From positions 1,922,001-1,986,000 of the forward strand of contig JAJQJQ010000009.1 in the NCBI GenBank assembly GCA_028622995.1: DNA of 64,000 bases, in the 5' to 3' direction. The notes beneath the pieces are model-generated. The model worked only from the letters and a program-made list of their open reading frames with translations. It had not been told where the DNA came from and did not search any database. This document shows, piece after piece, positions 10,741 through 20,629 of the stretch; the first letter of the stretch is position 1, and each line of letters begins with the position of its first letter. Both the position numbers and the translations under genes were made by a program. The DNA comes from Panagrolaimus kolymaensis (lineage: Eukaryota > Nematoda > Chromadorea > Rhabditida > Panagrolaimidae).

Positions 10741-13577
10741 ATGGATCCGGACCAAATGGCAAATTATTTTAAAACATTAATGGATAATGCCAAAGCAACA
10801 ATTAGCTTAAACCAAAGCAATCCACAACCACGGCCTTACCAAAATCCGTTTATTAAGCGTTTATCGTGGCAATGCCAGACTTCACAACCTAAACCAAAAA
10901 ATGATAACCAAATTGAATTTAAAACTACAGTGTTATCAGGTTTGCACTTTTATTAGTTTCTTAAAAGCTTATTTGAATTTAGGTGAGGCCCACAGCTGTA
11001 AATTACCGCTTGAAAATTTGAAACCCATAAGTTTGCGTGATATGAAAGTTCCAATGGTACATCATGGACGATATTTGGTTTGTCAAGTTATTGTTATGCC
11101 GGTTATAATGGTTGGTGTTAGTACATTAATTAAAGATTTAAATGGTAAATATTAAATATTATGCTATCGATTTGTTATCCTATAAATTTTTAGAAGATGT
11201 TGAAGATGTGTCATTCTATAATTTTTCTTACAAACTTGATAAAGCTGAATGGTTGAACCCTGGAACAATATTAATTATTAAAGAACCTTGGCTTCGATAT
11301 GGTTCACAAAGTAAAACTCAATCAATCCGTGTTGATTCGCCCACAGATGTCATTTTTGTTGATCCCACTGATTTCGAACTTTTAACCAAGGTTGGCGCAA
11401 AGCGGTGGTATGTTTTAAATTGATGGAATTAAAATAATAGAATTAATATAATGGAATTAATACATAAATATATTTTTAGGTATGTAGCAGGGAGCAAGGA
11501 TGTTGTAGTAATTCAAAAAATGGCTAATGACTGCTTTACAAAAGGAGATTTTAATGGCGCATTAATGTTGTATGATCGAGCTCTTCGCTACAATCCTGAA
11601 CTCACAGTTTTATATTTGAATAAATCATTAACTTATTTGCGTACTGGTGCTTTTTATTTGGCATATAACGCTGCAAAACTTGCATTGAATAAAGGTGGTG
11701 ATCCTGAAAAGGCTATATACAGGTTTTTTAAAGTAATTAATGACATAACTTCAAGTTTTACATTACAGAATGGGAATGGCTGCTTATGGAATGCGGGAAT
11801 GGGAAAAAGCTGCTAAACACTTTGTTGATGTTTTCAAAAAATTTCCCAGTAATACTTCCGCGAGTGACCAGCTTAAACGAGCAATTGCACGCTGCAAAGA
11901 ACAAAAAACAGGAAATTTTGATTTTAAATCAATGTATTTAGAATCGAAAAAAGAAAAAGCTGATATTGATGTTTCGGATTATATTGGACCTATCGAAATT
12001 GCTTATATTCCCGGAAAAGGTTGGTTTCGGTTCCAAAGTTTAAGCATTCCTTAATTTGCGTTCACAATTTTTTGATAAGGGCTATTATTTGTGAATGAAA
12101 ATGGAAGTGGGCTAATTTTTTGGGACAGTTATCGCAAATTTGATTTAGGTCGAGGTATCAAAGCATCCAAAGATATTCAACGAGGGACTTTGCTTGTTGT
12201 TTCTAAAGCCTTTGCATCGGGTTATAGCAAAGATTTTTCCGGATATCTAACGGCACTAAATTTGATTCGAAATGAGGCTGATCGAGCTGCAGCAATTTTG
12301 CAAGTAATACGAGCAATAGAAAATTTACAAAAAAATCCACAAAAATCAAAAGAAATTTACGATTTGTATGCTGGAGATTTAAGAAAAGAAGAAATTCCTG
12401 AAGGTTTGTTTATAAAGCTATAGTTTATTTTAACACGGCATAAAATTTAAGGTGTTATTGATGCTGCTCGGATTCAACAAATCAGCTCGCTTAATCGATT
12501 TGGTGGTCCAATTGATGAACAATCGGAAACGCATTCTGAAATGAATAAACTACTTGAATCTGATGATTCTCATTTATTTATTCTTCCATCATACTTTAAT
12601 CATTCATGCATTCGTATGTTTTAACACTAAAACTTGGAGGAATGGCGAATAGTTTTTCACAGTTTCTTTTAACTTTCCAAAAACGTAGAACCACTAAATT
12701 TTTTTTTTCCTTGACAAGTAAAAAAAGTCATCGCTCTTTTATGCTTTAAGGAAACCACGGCTGCAAAAACGCTGCGTTTCTGTATCCTTGAGGAAACTAC
12801 ATTTTACTTTTTGATTTTCCACAATTCATTCTCTAATAAATAATTCTCTCAAATACCCAAAAATTTTTAAATATTAACTATGTTTTTAGCCAATGCTCAC
12901 CGAGCTTTTTATGTAGATGTTATGGTTATTCATGCAGCAACAAATATTAAAAGAGGCGAAGAAATTTTTCTTTCCTATATTCCACCTTTGTTAGAATTTC
13001 CTGAACGAACAACGAAATTGAAAAGTTGGAAATTTACATGTCAATGCAAACTTTGTAAAGCCGATGCAAATGATCCAAACTGCAAAAAGCGAAGTCAAAT
13101 CTTGGAAGAATTTAATCGATATGCTAAAACCAACAAAACATTTAACAAAAATGTATTTACTAAATGTGAAGCCCTTTTAGAAAAGGTATTCAACTATCAT
13201 TGATACACTGTGCCTATTTATTGTTTTACCTTTTTCAGATGCGCAAAACTTATGATAAAAGAAGTCATTTTAAAATTAATTTAATTAAAATGCTTGGTCA
13301 ATTTGCTCCAATGTATTACAGCATGGGTAATGCAACAAAGAGCATCAAATATTTGGAAGAAGCTATTGCTTTAATGGATGATGACCTTCAATGTGTATTG
13401 AGCAAAGCCGAAATTACAGTTAATCTTGCACATAGCTACTTTTCAAATGGAGATTTTTCCAAAGGTCAAGAAGCCTTTCGAAAAGCATTTGACCTTAGCT
13501 TTTGCACCGATATGGAACATTTCCAAATGCTTTATCCGGAAATGGCTAAAACGATGAAGGGTCTAAATCTCCGTTGA
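10741..13577 (+). CDS. TPR-SET domain protein (SMYD-like methyltransferase), copy 1
   Basis: Nine exons: 10741-10939, 10983-11144, 11194-11407, 11480-11722, 11769-12019, 12149-12403, 12452-12613, 12890-13185, 13239-13577; 706 aa. The N-terminal third has no known domain. TPR-like helices follow in exons 4-5 (GDFNGALMLYDRALRYNPEL and next repeats). A split SET domain then starts at GRGIKASKDIQRGTLL, continues with the NHSC motif in FILPSYFNHSC, then GEEIFLSYIPP and the post-SET cysteines FTCQCKLCK, and a C-terminal TPR region closes the protein. NHSC and the Tyr-bearing GEEIFLSY are the expected cofactor and catalytic elements, so the enzyme looks intact. I see no MYND zinc finger, so it fits TPR-SET proteins better than classical SMYD. 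Lysine methylation of protein substrates is inferred from family. A GTTTTAG acceptor lies 3 nt before the ATG. Confidence 0.82.
12404..12451 (+). other. Intron 6 of TPR-SET copy 1, conserved donor patch
   Basis: The donor side of this 48-bp intron (GTTTGTTTATAAAGCTATA) is identical to the matching intron at 17081 in the paralogue. The preceding exon end (about 12360-12403) is nearly identical too. This is a second patch of high identity between the two genes. Confidence 0.6.
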
Positions 13578-14068
13578 AACCAAAAGCAGAAATTCGTTTT
13601 TTAAATCCTCCTTTGTTGTTTTGTTTTTTAATTTTATTTTTGTATTAAACTTTTTTTGCCATATAAACGCCAAAAAAATGTTGTTCCATTTTTTCTGATT
13701 TTTCTAAAAACTGTGTAATCAAATTGTTTGAATAAAAAAAATTGATACTATAAATATATTTAAAAAAATTACTAGTAAGGTCACATAATTTTTTTTGGTT
13801 TTATGCAAAAATTTATGTAATTCGAATTTTGATCTATTGTAATTTGTAAATCCTACAATATTAACAAACAAATAAATAACTATGAATTAAAGGATCGTCA
13901 CCATCCGCAAGTCCAAATATACACCCATCATCATTTTAAGGAATAAATGCTTTTTGATTCTTCAAAATCCTATCAAATACTTATACCAAGGTATAAGCTT
14001 AAATCCCTAAAAATATTTAAACAGCATTATTCTAGTTGACCCATTGGTGTTACTCTTAATTTGTTTTT

Positions 14069-14105
14069 CCTCCATATTTAAGAGTTCGTAAAAGAATATA
14101 AATTA
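14069..14105 (+). pseudogene. Fragment of the last prominin exon
   Basis: This sequence resembles the last prominin exon around 8775-8811, including the stop region, with a few substitutions and one deletion. No other prominin exons are present here. It marks the left edge of the tandem duplication that created the second TPR-SET gene. Confidence 0.6.
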
Positions 14106-14371
14106 CTTACTTATAATATTGATTGTTTTGAAGTTCTTATAAAACTTTTATAAAATAAAAATCTTTGTTTTTAAAAGATTGATTCAAAAATGCAAATTTA
14201 AACTTTCCGTTATTATTATTCTTTCATAAAAATGATGACTAAAAATATCCGTTTTTGGCGCTCGCCTTTAACGAGCTTTCTTTATTTCTTTCTTTTTTTT
14301 GATTTCTTAAAATCAACAATTGTTCAATGTTTTTGAAATCGGCGTTATTCGCACCTGGCAGTATATTTTTT

Positions 14372-14482
14372 TTCATATTTGGATATTTGGATGATTCAGC
14401 TAAACAACTAAAGTTCGTGGCTCCTCCCCAAACTCTCAATTTGGATGCACACTCTATTTGGCGACTGGTTGCAGTCAACTAT
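14372..14482. repeat. Near-identical intergenic block, copy 2
   Basis: This block partners the one at 9735-9845, with identity close to complete over about 110 bases. It begins at the shared ATATTTGGATATTTGGATGA and ends at the shared GCGACTGGTTGCAGTCAACTA. Sequence on both sides is recognisably homologous but far more diverged. Confidence 0.5.
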
Positions 14483-15012
14483 CGTCGTTCGCGAATACAT
14501 ACTTAAAGTTTACCAGCTTAGTTATTTCTAGTTAATTCTGCCGCCAGTGCATCGTTCGCGCTCTTCCATCATTCGTTGTTTTTTATTTTTGGATGTCTTA
14601 CCCAAAAATCATCTTTTCTTTTTTTGATTTATTAATAATATTTTGCGAATCTTTTCTCCTAAATTTAGTAAATAATTTTATGAGTTTTTTTTGTTCTTTC
14701 ATATCAAATCAAATTGAAACAGATCGAAATGATTAATTTTTAAATATTTTTTCTTTTAAAAAATTTTTCTTATCTTTTTTCGAGGACATCTTTTATCTTG
14801 TTTATATATAATTTAGTACATGAAAATTTAAAAAATGTTGTGTTAAAAAATAGGGTTATCGTATTCCTTTATTCCAAATCTAAGTTTATAACAAAAAAAT
14901 AATCACAAATGTTTTTGTTAATTTGCAATTTTTCGTTACGGCTCTGTTTTGTTTTTACTAATATTTTTATATTTTGATGCAGACAATAATTTTGTGTTCT
15001 TTGTTTTAGAAA

Positions 15013-18000
15013 ATGGCGGGCCTAATGCCGGACTTTTTTATAAGACATATGGAGAATGCCCAAGCAGTAAAAATTTTAAACCAAGGCAATCCTCAACCAC
15101 GGCCACAACGAAATTTATTTAATGAACTTTTTTCGTTCCAATGCCTGGCTTCACAAACTGATATGAATATGAAAACTACAATTTTAACAGGTTTGCACAT
15201 TTATAAGATTTATAAAAAAGCTAGAATGAATTTAGGTGAGGCACACTGCTGCAAATTACCGCTTGAAAATTTAAAACCAATTAATTTGCGCGATATGAAA
15301 GTTCCAATGGTACATCTTGGACGATATTTGGTATGTAAAGTTATCGTTACTCCGGTTCCAATGGTTGGTATAAGTGTATTAATTCAAGATTTAAATGGTA
15401 AAAAAATAAGATTTTTTGATTTGTAATCCTATAAATTTTTATTTATTTTTAGAAGATATCGAAGTAGCCGTATTATATAATTTTTCTTACAACCTCAATA
15501 ATCTTGAATGGTTGAAGCAAGGAACTTTATTAATAATTAAAGAACCTTGGCTTCGATATGGCTCAAATAGTAAAGTTCCATCAATCCGCATTGATTCCCC
15601 TTCAGATGTCATTTTTATTGATCCCACTGATTTCGAACTTTTAAACAAGGTTGGCGCTCAGCAATGGTATGTCTTAAATTAATGAAATTAATATAATGCA
15701 ATTAATATATAAATATTTTTTAGGTATTTTGCAACGATTAAGGATACTGGAGTAATTCAAAAAATGGCTAATGATTCCTTTACAAGAGGAGATTTTAATG
15801 GCGCATTAATGTATTATGAAAGAGCTCTTCGCTACAATCCTGAACTGGCGGTTTTATATTTGAATAAATCATTAACTTGTTTACGAACTGGTGCTTTTTA
15901 TTTGGCCTATAATGCTGCCCAACTTGCATTGGAAAAAGGTGGTGATCCTGAAAAGGCTTTATACAGGTTTTTTTAAAGAAATTTAAATATTTATCATAAG
16001 TCAAATTTCAAATTACAGAATGGGAATGGCTGCTTATGGAATGCGGGAATGGGAAAAAGCTGCTAAACACTTTGTTGATGTTTTCAAAAAATTTCCCAGT
16101 AATACTTCCGCGAGTGACCAGCTTAAACGAGCAATTGCACGCTGCAAAGAACAAAAAACAGGAAATTTTGATTTTAAATCGATGTATTTAGAATCTAAAA
16201 AAGAAAAAGCTGATATTGATGTTTCGGATTATACTGGACCGATCGAAATTGCATATATTCCCGGAAAAGGTTGGTTACTGTTCGATAGATCTACCTGTAA
16301 ATTTGCAATTAAATCAACCTAAATCTACTGCGCAAACTAATTTAGTGAAAATTTTTTCCATAGTTTTTCTTGCTTTAGTAACGACAATAATCTAAGGTAT
16401 ATGTTTTTTATTTTTATTTATCATTATTTAAACGTTTTAACTAACTTTTTTCATTAAGAAATAAAAAAATCCTAAAAATTAAGAATTTCGAAAAATAACC
16501 GATTCATATTTTCTCTTTTCTTGTTTTTTAAATGCTTATATAAGTTTGTTAAAGAAAATTTAAAAATCCTTTTTTTCATTTTTAGTAATAAAAAAAAGGT
16601 ACGTTGGATTTCGGTAGATTTTTTGGAAAATTTCTGTAGTTTCGGTAAAAACTAGCACGAGCGCCCATAGAAAAGTTTAGCACATGTAAACTATGTCCCA
16701 TAATTATAACACACCTCAATTTTTATTCATAACTTTTTGTTAAAGACTTTTATTTGGGGAATGAAAATTGAGGTGGGCTAAAATTTTGGGACAAACTTTA
16801 GTTATCGCAAATTTATTTGATTTAGGTCGAGGTATCATAGCATCCAAAGATATCCAACGTGGCACTTTACTTGCTGTTTCTAAAGCCTTTGCATCGGGTT
16901 ATAGTAAGGATTATCCAGGAACTGTAACGGCAATAAATTTGATTCGAAAAGAGAGCGATGGTGCTGCAGAAATGTTGCAAGTTATTCGAGTAATAGAAAA
17001 TTTACAAAAAAATCCACAAATGGCAAAAGAGGTATACGATTTGTATGCTGGAGATTTAAGAAAAGAAGAAATTCCTGAAGGTTTGTTTATAAAGCTATAA
17101 CAAAAAAAGTCTTTAAATTAAAGGGGTTATTGATGCTGCGCTGATTCAACAAATTAGCTCTCTTAATCGATTTGATTCCGATAATAAAAAATCGGAAAAA
17201 TCGGATATGCTAGCTGAATTGAGGCAAATATTTGGATCTGAAGCTTGTCATTTATTTGTTCTTCCATCATATTTTAATCATTCATGCATTGGTATGTTTT
17301 AACTCACTAAAAGGAAGGGAAAAGGATGATGTTTCTTATAATTTCCGCAAAAATATAAATTTTTTCAAACAATACTTTAAACTTTTTAGCTAATGCTCAA
17401 CGAACTTTTTATCGAGATGTTATGGTTATTCATGCAGCCACAAATATCAAAAAAGGCGATGAAATATTTCTCTCATACATTCCACCTTTGTTAGAATTTT
17501 CTGAACGCGCCTCGAAATGTAAATCATGGAAATTTACTTGTCAATGCAAACTTTGTAAAACTGATGCAAATGATCCAAAGAACACAATGCGAAGTCAATT
17601 GTTTAAAGAATTTACTCATTTTGCTAAAACAAACAAAAATGATCCCGGAAATATAATTGCTAAAGGTGAAGTAATTTTAAAAAAGGTAATCAACAGTCAG
17701 TGAAATATTGTACCTATTTGTTGATTAAACTTTTTTAAGGTTCGCAAAACTTATGATACAAGAAATGAATATAAAATATATTTGATTCAAATGCTGCGAA
17801 TGTTAGCTCCAATGTATTTCATCACTGGTAATGTGTCAAAGAGCATTAAATATTTAGAAGAAGTTATTACTTTAATGGGTGATGAACTCCTTTATGTTTT
17901 TGATATATCAGAAATTACATTATCTCTTGCAAAATGTTATTTTTCAAAAGATTTTTCCAAAGGTCAAGAAACAGTTCGAAAAGCATTTGAACTTAGTTTA

Positions 18001-18063
18001 TGCACTGATATGGAACATTTCGAAATGCTTTTTCCGGAAATTACTAAAATGATAAACTTCTAA
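15013..18063 (+). CDS. TPR-SET domain protein (SMYD-like methyltransferase), copy 2
   Basis: Nine exons with the same phases as copy 1: 15013-15190, 15236-15397, 15453-15666, 15724-15966, 16019-16269, 16826-17080, 17124-17291, 17390-17685, 17740-18063; 696 aa. Domain order is the same: novel N-terminus, TPR (GDFNGALMYYERALRYNPEL), SET start GRGIIASKDIQRGTLL, NHSC in FVLPSYFNHSC, GDEIFLSYIPP, post-SET FTCQCKLCK, C-terminal TPR. All visible catalytic elements are kept, so this is probably a working paralogue. The C-terminal exon is more diverged than the central exons, and exon 5 is nearly identical to copy 1. Intron 5 is enlarged to 556 bp and contains an inverted-repeat element. A GTTTTAG acceptor lies 3 nt upstream of the ATG, as in copy 1. 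Confidence 0.82.
16694..16793. mobile_element. MITE-like inverted-repeat element in intron 5 of TPR-SET copy 2
   Basis: A 100-bp segment begins TGTCCCA and ends TGGGACA. The two ends form an imperfect inverted repeat of roughly 33-37 bases (left contains CACACCTCAATTTTTATTCAT without two insertions; right is ATGAAAATTGAGGTGGGC). There is no coding capacity. The shared right end (GTGGGCTAA then TTTTGGGACA) is also found in the matching intron of copy 1 near 12108-12127, without a left end. It looks like a short non-autonomous DNA transposon; the superfamily is not determined. Confidence 0.5.
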
Positions 18064-19450
18064 GTTGACAAAAAGCAGAAGAATAAAACTCTTTTTTTTT
18101 ATACTCTTCTTTGTATCTTAGCTTTTTAATTTTATTTTTGTATTAAACGTTTTTTGCCATGTAAACGCCAAAAAATTATTGCACCGATTTTTGTAATTTT
18201 CCTTGAAACTTAGTAATCAAATTGTTTGAATAAAAAAATTTTGATGAAATAAATATATTTTAAAAATTACAATTTAAGTCACATAACTTTTTTTTAATGC
18301 AATAATTTTTGTTATTCCAATTTTATCCTCTTTTTATTCTTCAATGTTACAACATTAACGAACAAATTAATAACAAAAAATACAAGGATCGTTGCCAACT
18401 GCAAGTCCAAATATACACACATCATTTTTTAAAGAATTAATTTACCTTTTAATTGGAACGTCACATTTATCAAGATAGTGATTATTTCAAATCGAGAAAT
18501 GAAATCAGTGAATAGTTTTTTTTTAAATTTTCAATCATGAATCTAAAAAACACTCCAAAGTAGTTCCAGCTTCGGCATCATATTCTTGTTTGGAACTACA
18601 ATTTAAAGAAATGTTAAGGGCTTATTTTTAAAATTTTTGTTTGAAAAAACCTTTCTTAAAAATGAAAAGTCCTTTTCAATATTCTCTATTTTTACCCATT
18701 TTCAAAAATATGCATAATTTTTAAGTCGGTTACAAAGTTTTGATTCGAATGTTAAATATTTTTTAAAGTTGATGACAACTTTGAAAACGTCGATGTCACA
18801 AACCACTACAAAATTTTAAGATACCACAAATAAATTAGCAGCAATAAAAATTTCCAAGGTGATGCTTTCATTACTTTTTTAGGAATTAGTTTATGATTAT
18901 CTATCGCTTGTGGAGAATTTTTAAAGGTGTCCATAACTCTTATGCTTACACATATTCCAATAACAATAATTAAATAAATTATATTTCTAAGAAGAAGAAA
19001 AACACGAGAAATGGGGAAATATTACTCAAATTTTTTAAATGACAACCTTTAACATAATAATTTAATATGCGTAAACACACTATTTTCCCTTAACCACAAA
19101 TGATTATTCAGTTTGCATTTATCAAATTATATTTTTCTCTCTCAATAATATAAGTTTTTTTTAACTCGAAACAATTGTAAATTCGATAATCTTTTTTTTT
19201 ATTGGTTATTCAATTTAAAAATTTGTTACATTTAAAAAACAAACTCAAAAATTTGGTACATTTTTTTAACTAAAATTAAATATTAAATTTGTTGCCCTTT
19301 AAAAAGTTTAAAATTATTTACTTTTTCACAATTTTTTGGAACTAACTTTATTGGTTTTTATCAAACTTTTATTTAGATATTTTATCAACAAAATTTATAG
19401 AAAAAAATTTTAATTTTCAATTTTCAAAAAATACATTTAGTTGTTCCACT
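18064..19450. other. Intergenic, no supported gene
   Basis: The first 380 bases are 3' flank homologous to 13580-13960. Beyond that the DNA is AT-rich with no recognisable domain or splice-linked frame. An acceptor-like CATTTAG occurs 10 nt before the small ORF at 19451. Confidence 0.5.
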
Positions 19451-19729
19451 ATGAATAATTCTTTTCTTTGCCAATTACCACTAAGAAATCACACCAATCT
19501 CGATGAATTTCGTTGTGGCTTAGCACAGTTTGCGAGCACTCTATTTTATTATGATTTTGGTTATTATTCCATGTATTTAGTTGGGTTTATAATTTTTATT
19601 TCTATTTTTGGTGGAATTAAAGAAAATTACAAATGGTTTTATGACATTCATTCATTTATATTTTTTGATTTTTTTAACATTCAAAAATCAATAAATCAAA
19701 AAAATTCAATCTTAAAGATCTCGCTTTAA
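19451..19729 (+). CDS. Possible small membrane protein, unrecognised
   Basis: An ATG-started frame of 92 aa. A Cys-containing N-terminal part (CQLPL, FRCGL) is followed by one hydrophobic segment (MYLVGFIIFISIFGGI, about residues 37-52) and a Phe/Ile/Lys-rich tail. No family is recognised. The only support is the intact ATG, an AG acceptor-like site 10 nt upstream, and lower homopolymer content than the surroundings. It could be a chance frame or one exon of a longer gene. Confidence 0.3.
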   Translation: MNNSFLCQLPLRNHTNLDEFRCGLAQFASTLFYYDFGYYSMYLVGFIIFISIFGGIKENYKWFYDIHSFIFFDFFNIQKSINQKNSILKISL

Positions 19730-19780
19730 AGTGATTTTTTTTAAGTTGAATTTTATTTATTCACAATGTCATTAAACTAA

Positions 19781-19945
19781 GTTATTGCATTAGCAAAGCT
19801 TAGCTAACAGCCTTAATGCTGTTGTGACATTTATTTACAATTTTGATTTTTGATTTTATTTCTTTTACTATCATAACCTAAAGTCTTCAAGTAATTGCTT
19901 TTAATGCAATTCTTGCACAACCTTAATGTTGTGTTGACTTTTTTA
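19781..19945. ncRNA. Candidate structured RNA: two paired hairpin modules
   Basis: Two modules about 110 bp apart each hold a small hairpin followed by a larger one. Module 1: TTGC-ATTA-GCAA (19785-19796) and AACAGC-CTTAAT-GCTGTT (19806-19823). Module 2: ATTGC-TTTTAAT-GCAAT (19894-19910) and CACAAC-CTTAAT-GTTGTG (19916-19933). The larger hairpins share the loop CTTAAT but have different stems, each fully paired, as expected if structure rather than sequence is kept. The spacer sequences have no coding signs. No known RNA family is recognised; a decayed tandem repeat is the alternative. Confidence 0.3.
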
Positions 19946-20146
19946 CAAAACTTTTTTATTTTTTGTAATTTGTTGATTTACTTCCAAATTGATGTGAGGT
20001 TGAAAAAGCCCACTCTTTGGAATAAATCTACGAACCCAGGAAATTAAAATTTCATTTATAAAATTCCTTTCACTATAAATTAAAACTTCCTGAGTGAACT
20101 CTGCTTATAACAATAATTTATAATTTTCATTTAAATAATGCCCGCT

Positions 20147-20168
20147 TTGGAATTCGAAAGAATTCCAA
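20147..20168. other. Perfect 9-bp hairpin with GAAA loop
   Basis: TTGGAATTC pairs perfectly with GAATTCCAA around GAAA, a GNRA-type tetraloop if read as RNA on the plus strand. The motif is preceded by GCCCGCTTTGGAAT, which echoes GCCCACTCTTTGGAAT at about 20008. It may belong to the same structured or repetitive region as the hairpins at 19781-19945. Confidence 0.4.
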
Positions 20169-20235
20169 GAACCCGACATCCACACTGTTTATAAACCTTA
20201 TTCTTTCATCCCATTAGTACGAGTTTATAAAAACT

Positions 20236-20575
20236 TTAAATTTCTAAACAAATGGGGGCAGATATCATTTTTGCATTGATCCAATATTTTAATAGAAAAT
20301 AATAAAATCAAAATTAGAAGTTTGGTAATTTTACTGAAGCACTTTCAAAAGGTGAAAGAGTTTATTAAACATTTAAATTTCTAAACAAATGGGGGCAGAT
20401 ATCATTTTTGCATTGATCCAATATTTTAATAGAAAATAATAAAATCAAAATTAGAAGTTTGGTAATTTTACTGAAGCACTTTCAAAAGGTGAAAGAGTTT
20501 ATTAAACATTTAAATTTCTAAACAAATGGGGGCAGATATCATTTTTGCATGGATCCAATATTTGTGAAGAAAATT
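20236..20575. repeat. Tandem repeat, 137-bp period, about 2.5 copies
   Basis: A unit containing TTCTAAACAAATGGGGGCAG begins three times; the GGGGG runs start at 20254, 20391 and 20528, giving an exact 137-bp period. Copies 1 and 2 appear identical over nearly the whole unit. Copy 3 diverges after the block GCATGGATCCAATATTT. There is no open frame. The high identity suggests a recent local amplification. It lies 3' of the CUB-like gene on the opposite strand. Confidence 0.9.
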
Positions 20576-20629
20576 ATAAATACAAAATAGTCGTTTGGTA
20601 TGTTTATAAGTGGCTTTATTTACATAAAA

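Larger units (their letters stand above)
13578..15012. other. Spacer between tandem TPR-SET genes
   Basis: The first part (13620-13950) is 3' flank shared with copy 2 (18110-18440): both have TTTTTGCCAT-TAAACGCCAAAAAA, ATTGTTTGAATAAAAAAA and CAAGTCCAAATATACAC blocks. At 14069-14105 a fragment matches the last prominin exon (CCTCCATATTTA-GAGTTCGT-AAAGAATATAAA). From there to 15012 the spacer matches the region upstream of copy 1. No independent gene is supported. Confidence 0.6.

Noticed and set aside
20169..20174. GAACCC repeated 137 bp apart (20032 and 20169), suggesting older copies of the 137-bp satellite upstream
   Set aside because: Sequence between these words does not align with the 137-bp unit; the spacing agreement is probably chance.
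20215..20235. CATTAGTACGAG resembling the sarcin-ricin loop of large-subunit rRNA
   Set aside because: The match stops after TAGTACGAG and the flanks do not match LSU rRNA; taken as coincidence.
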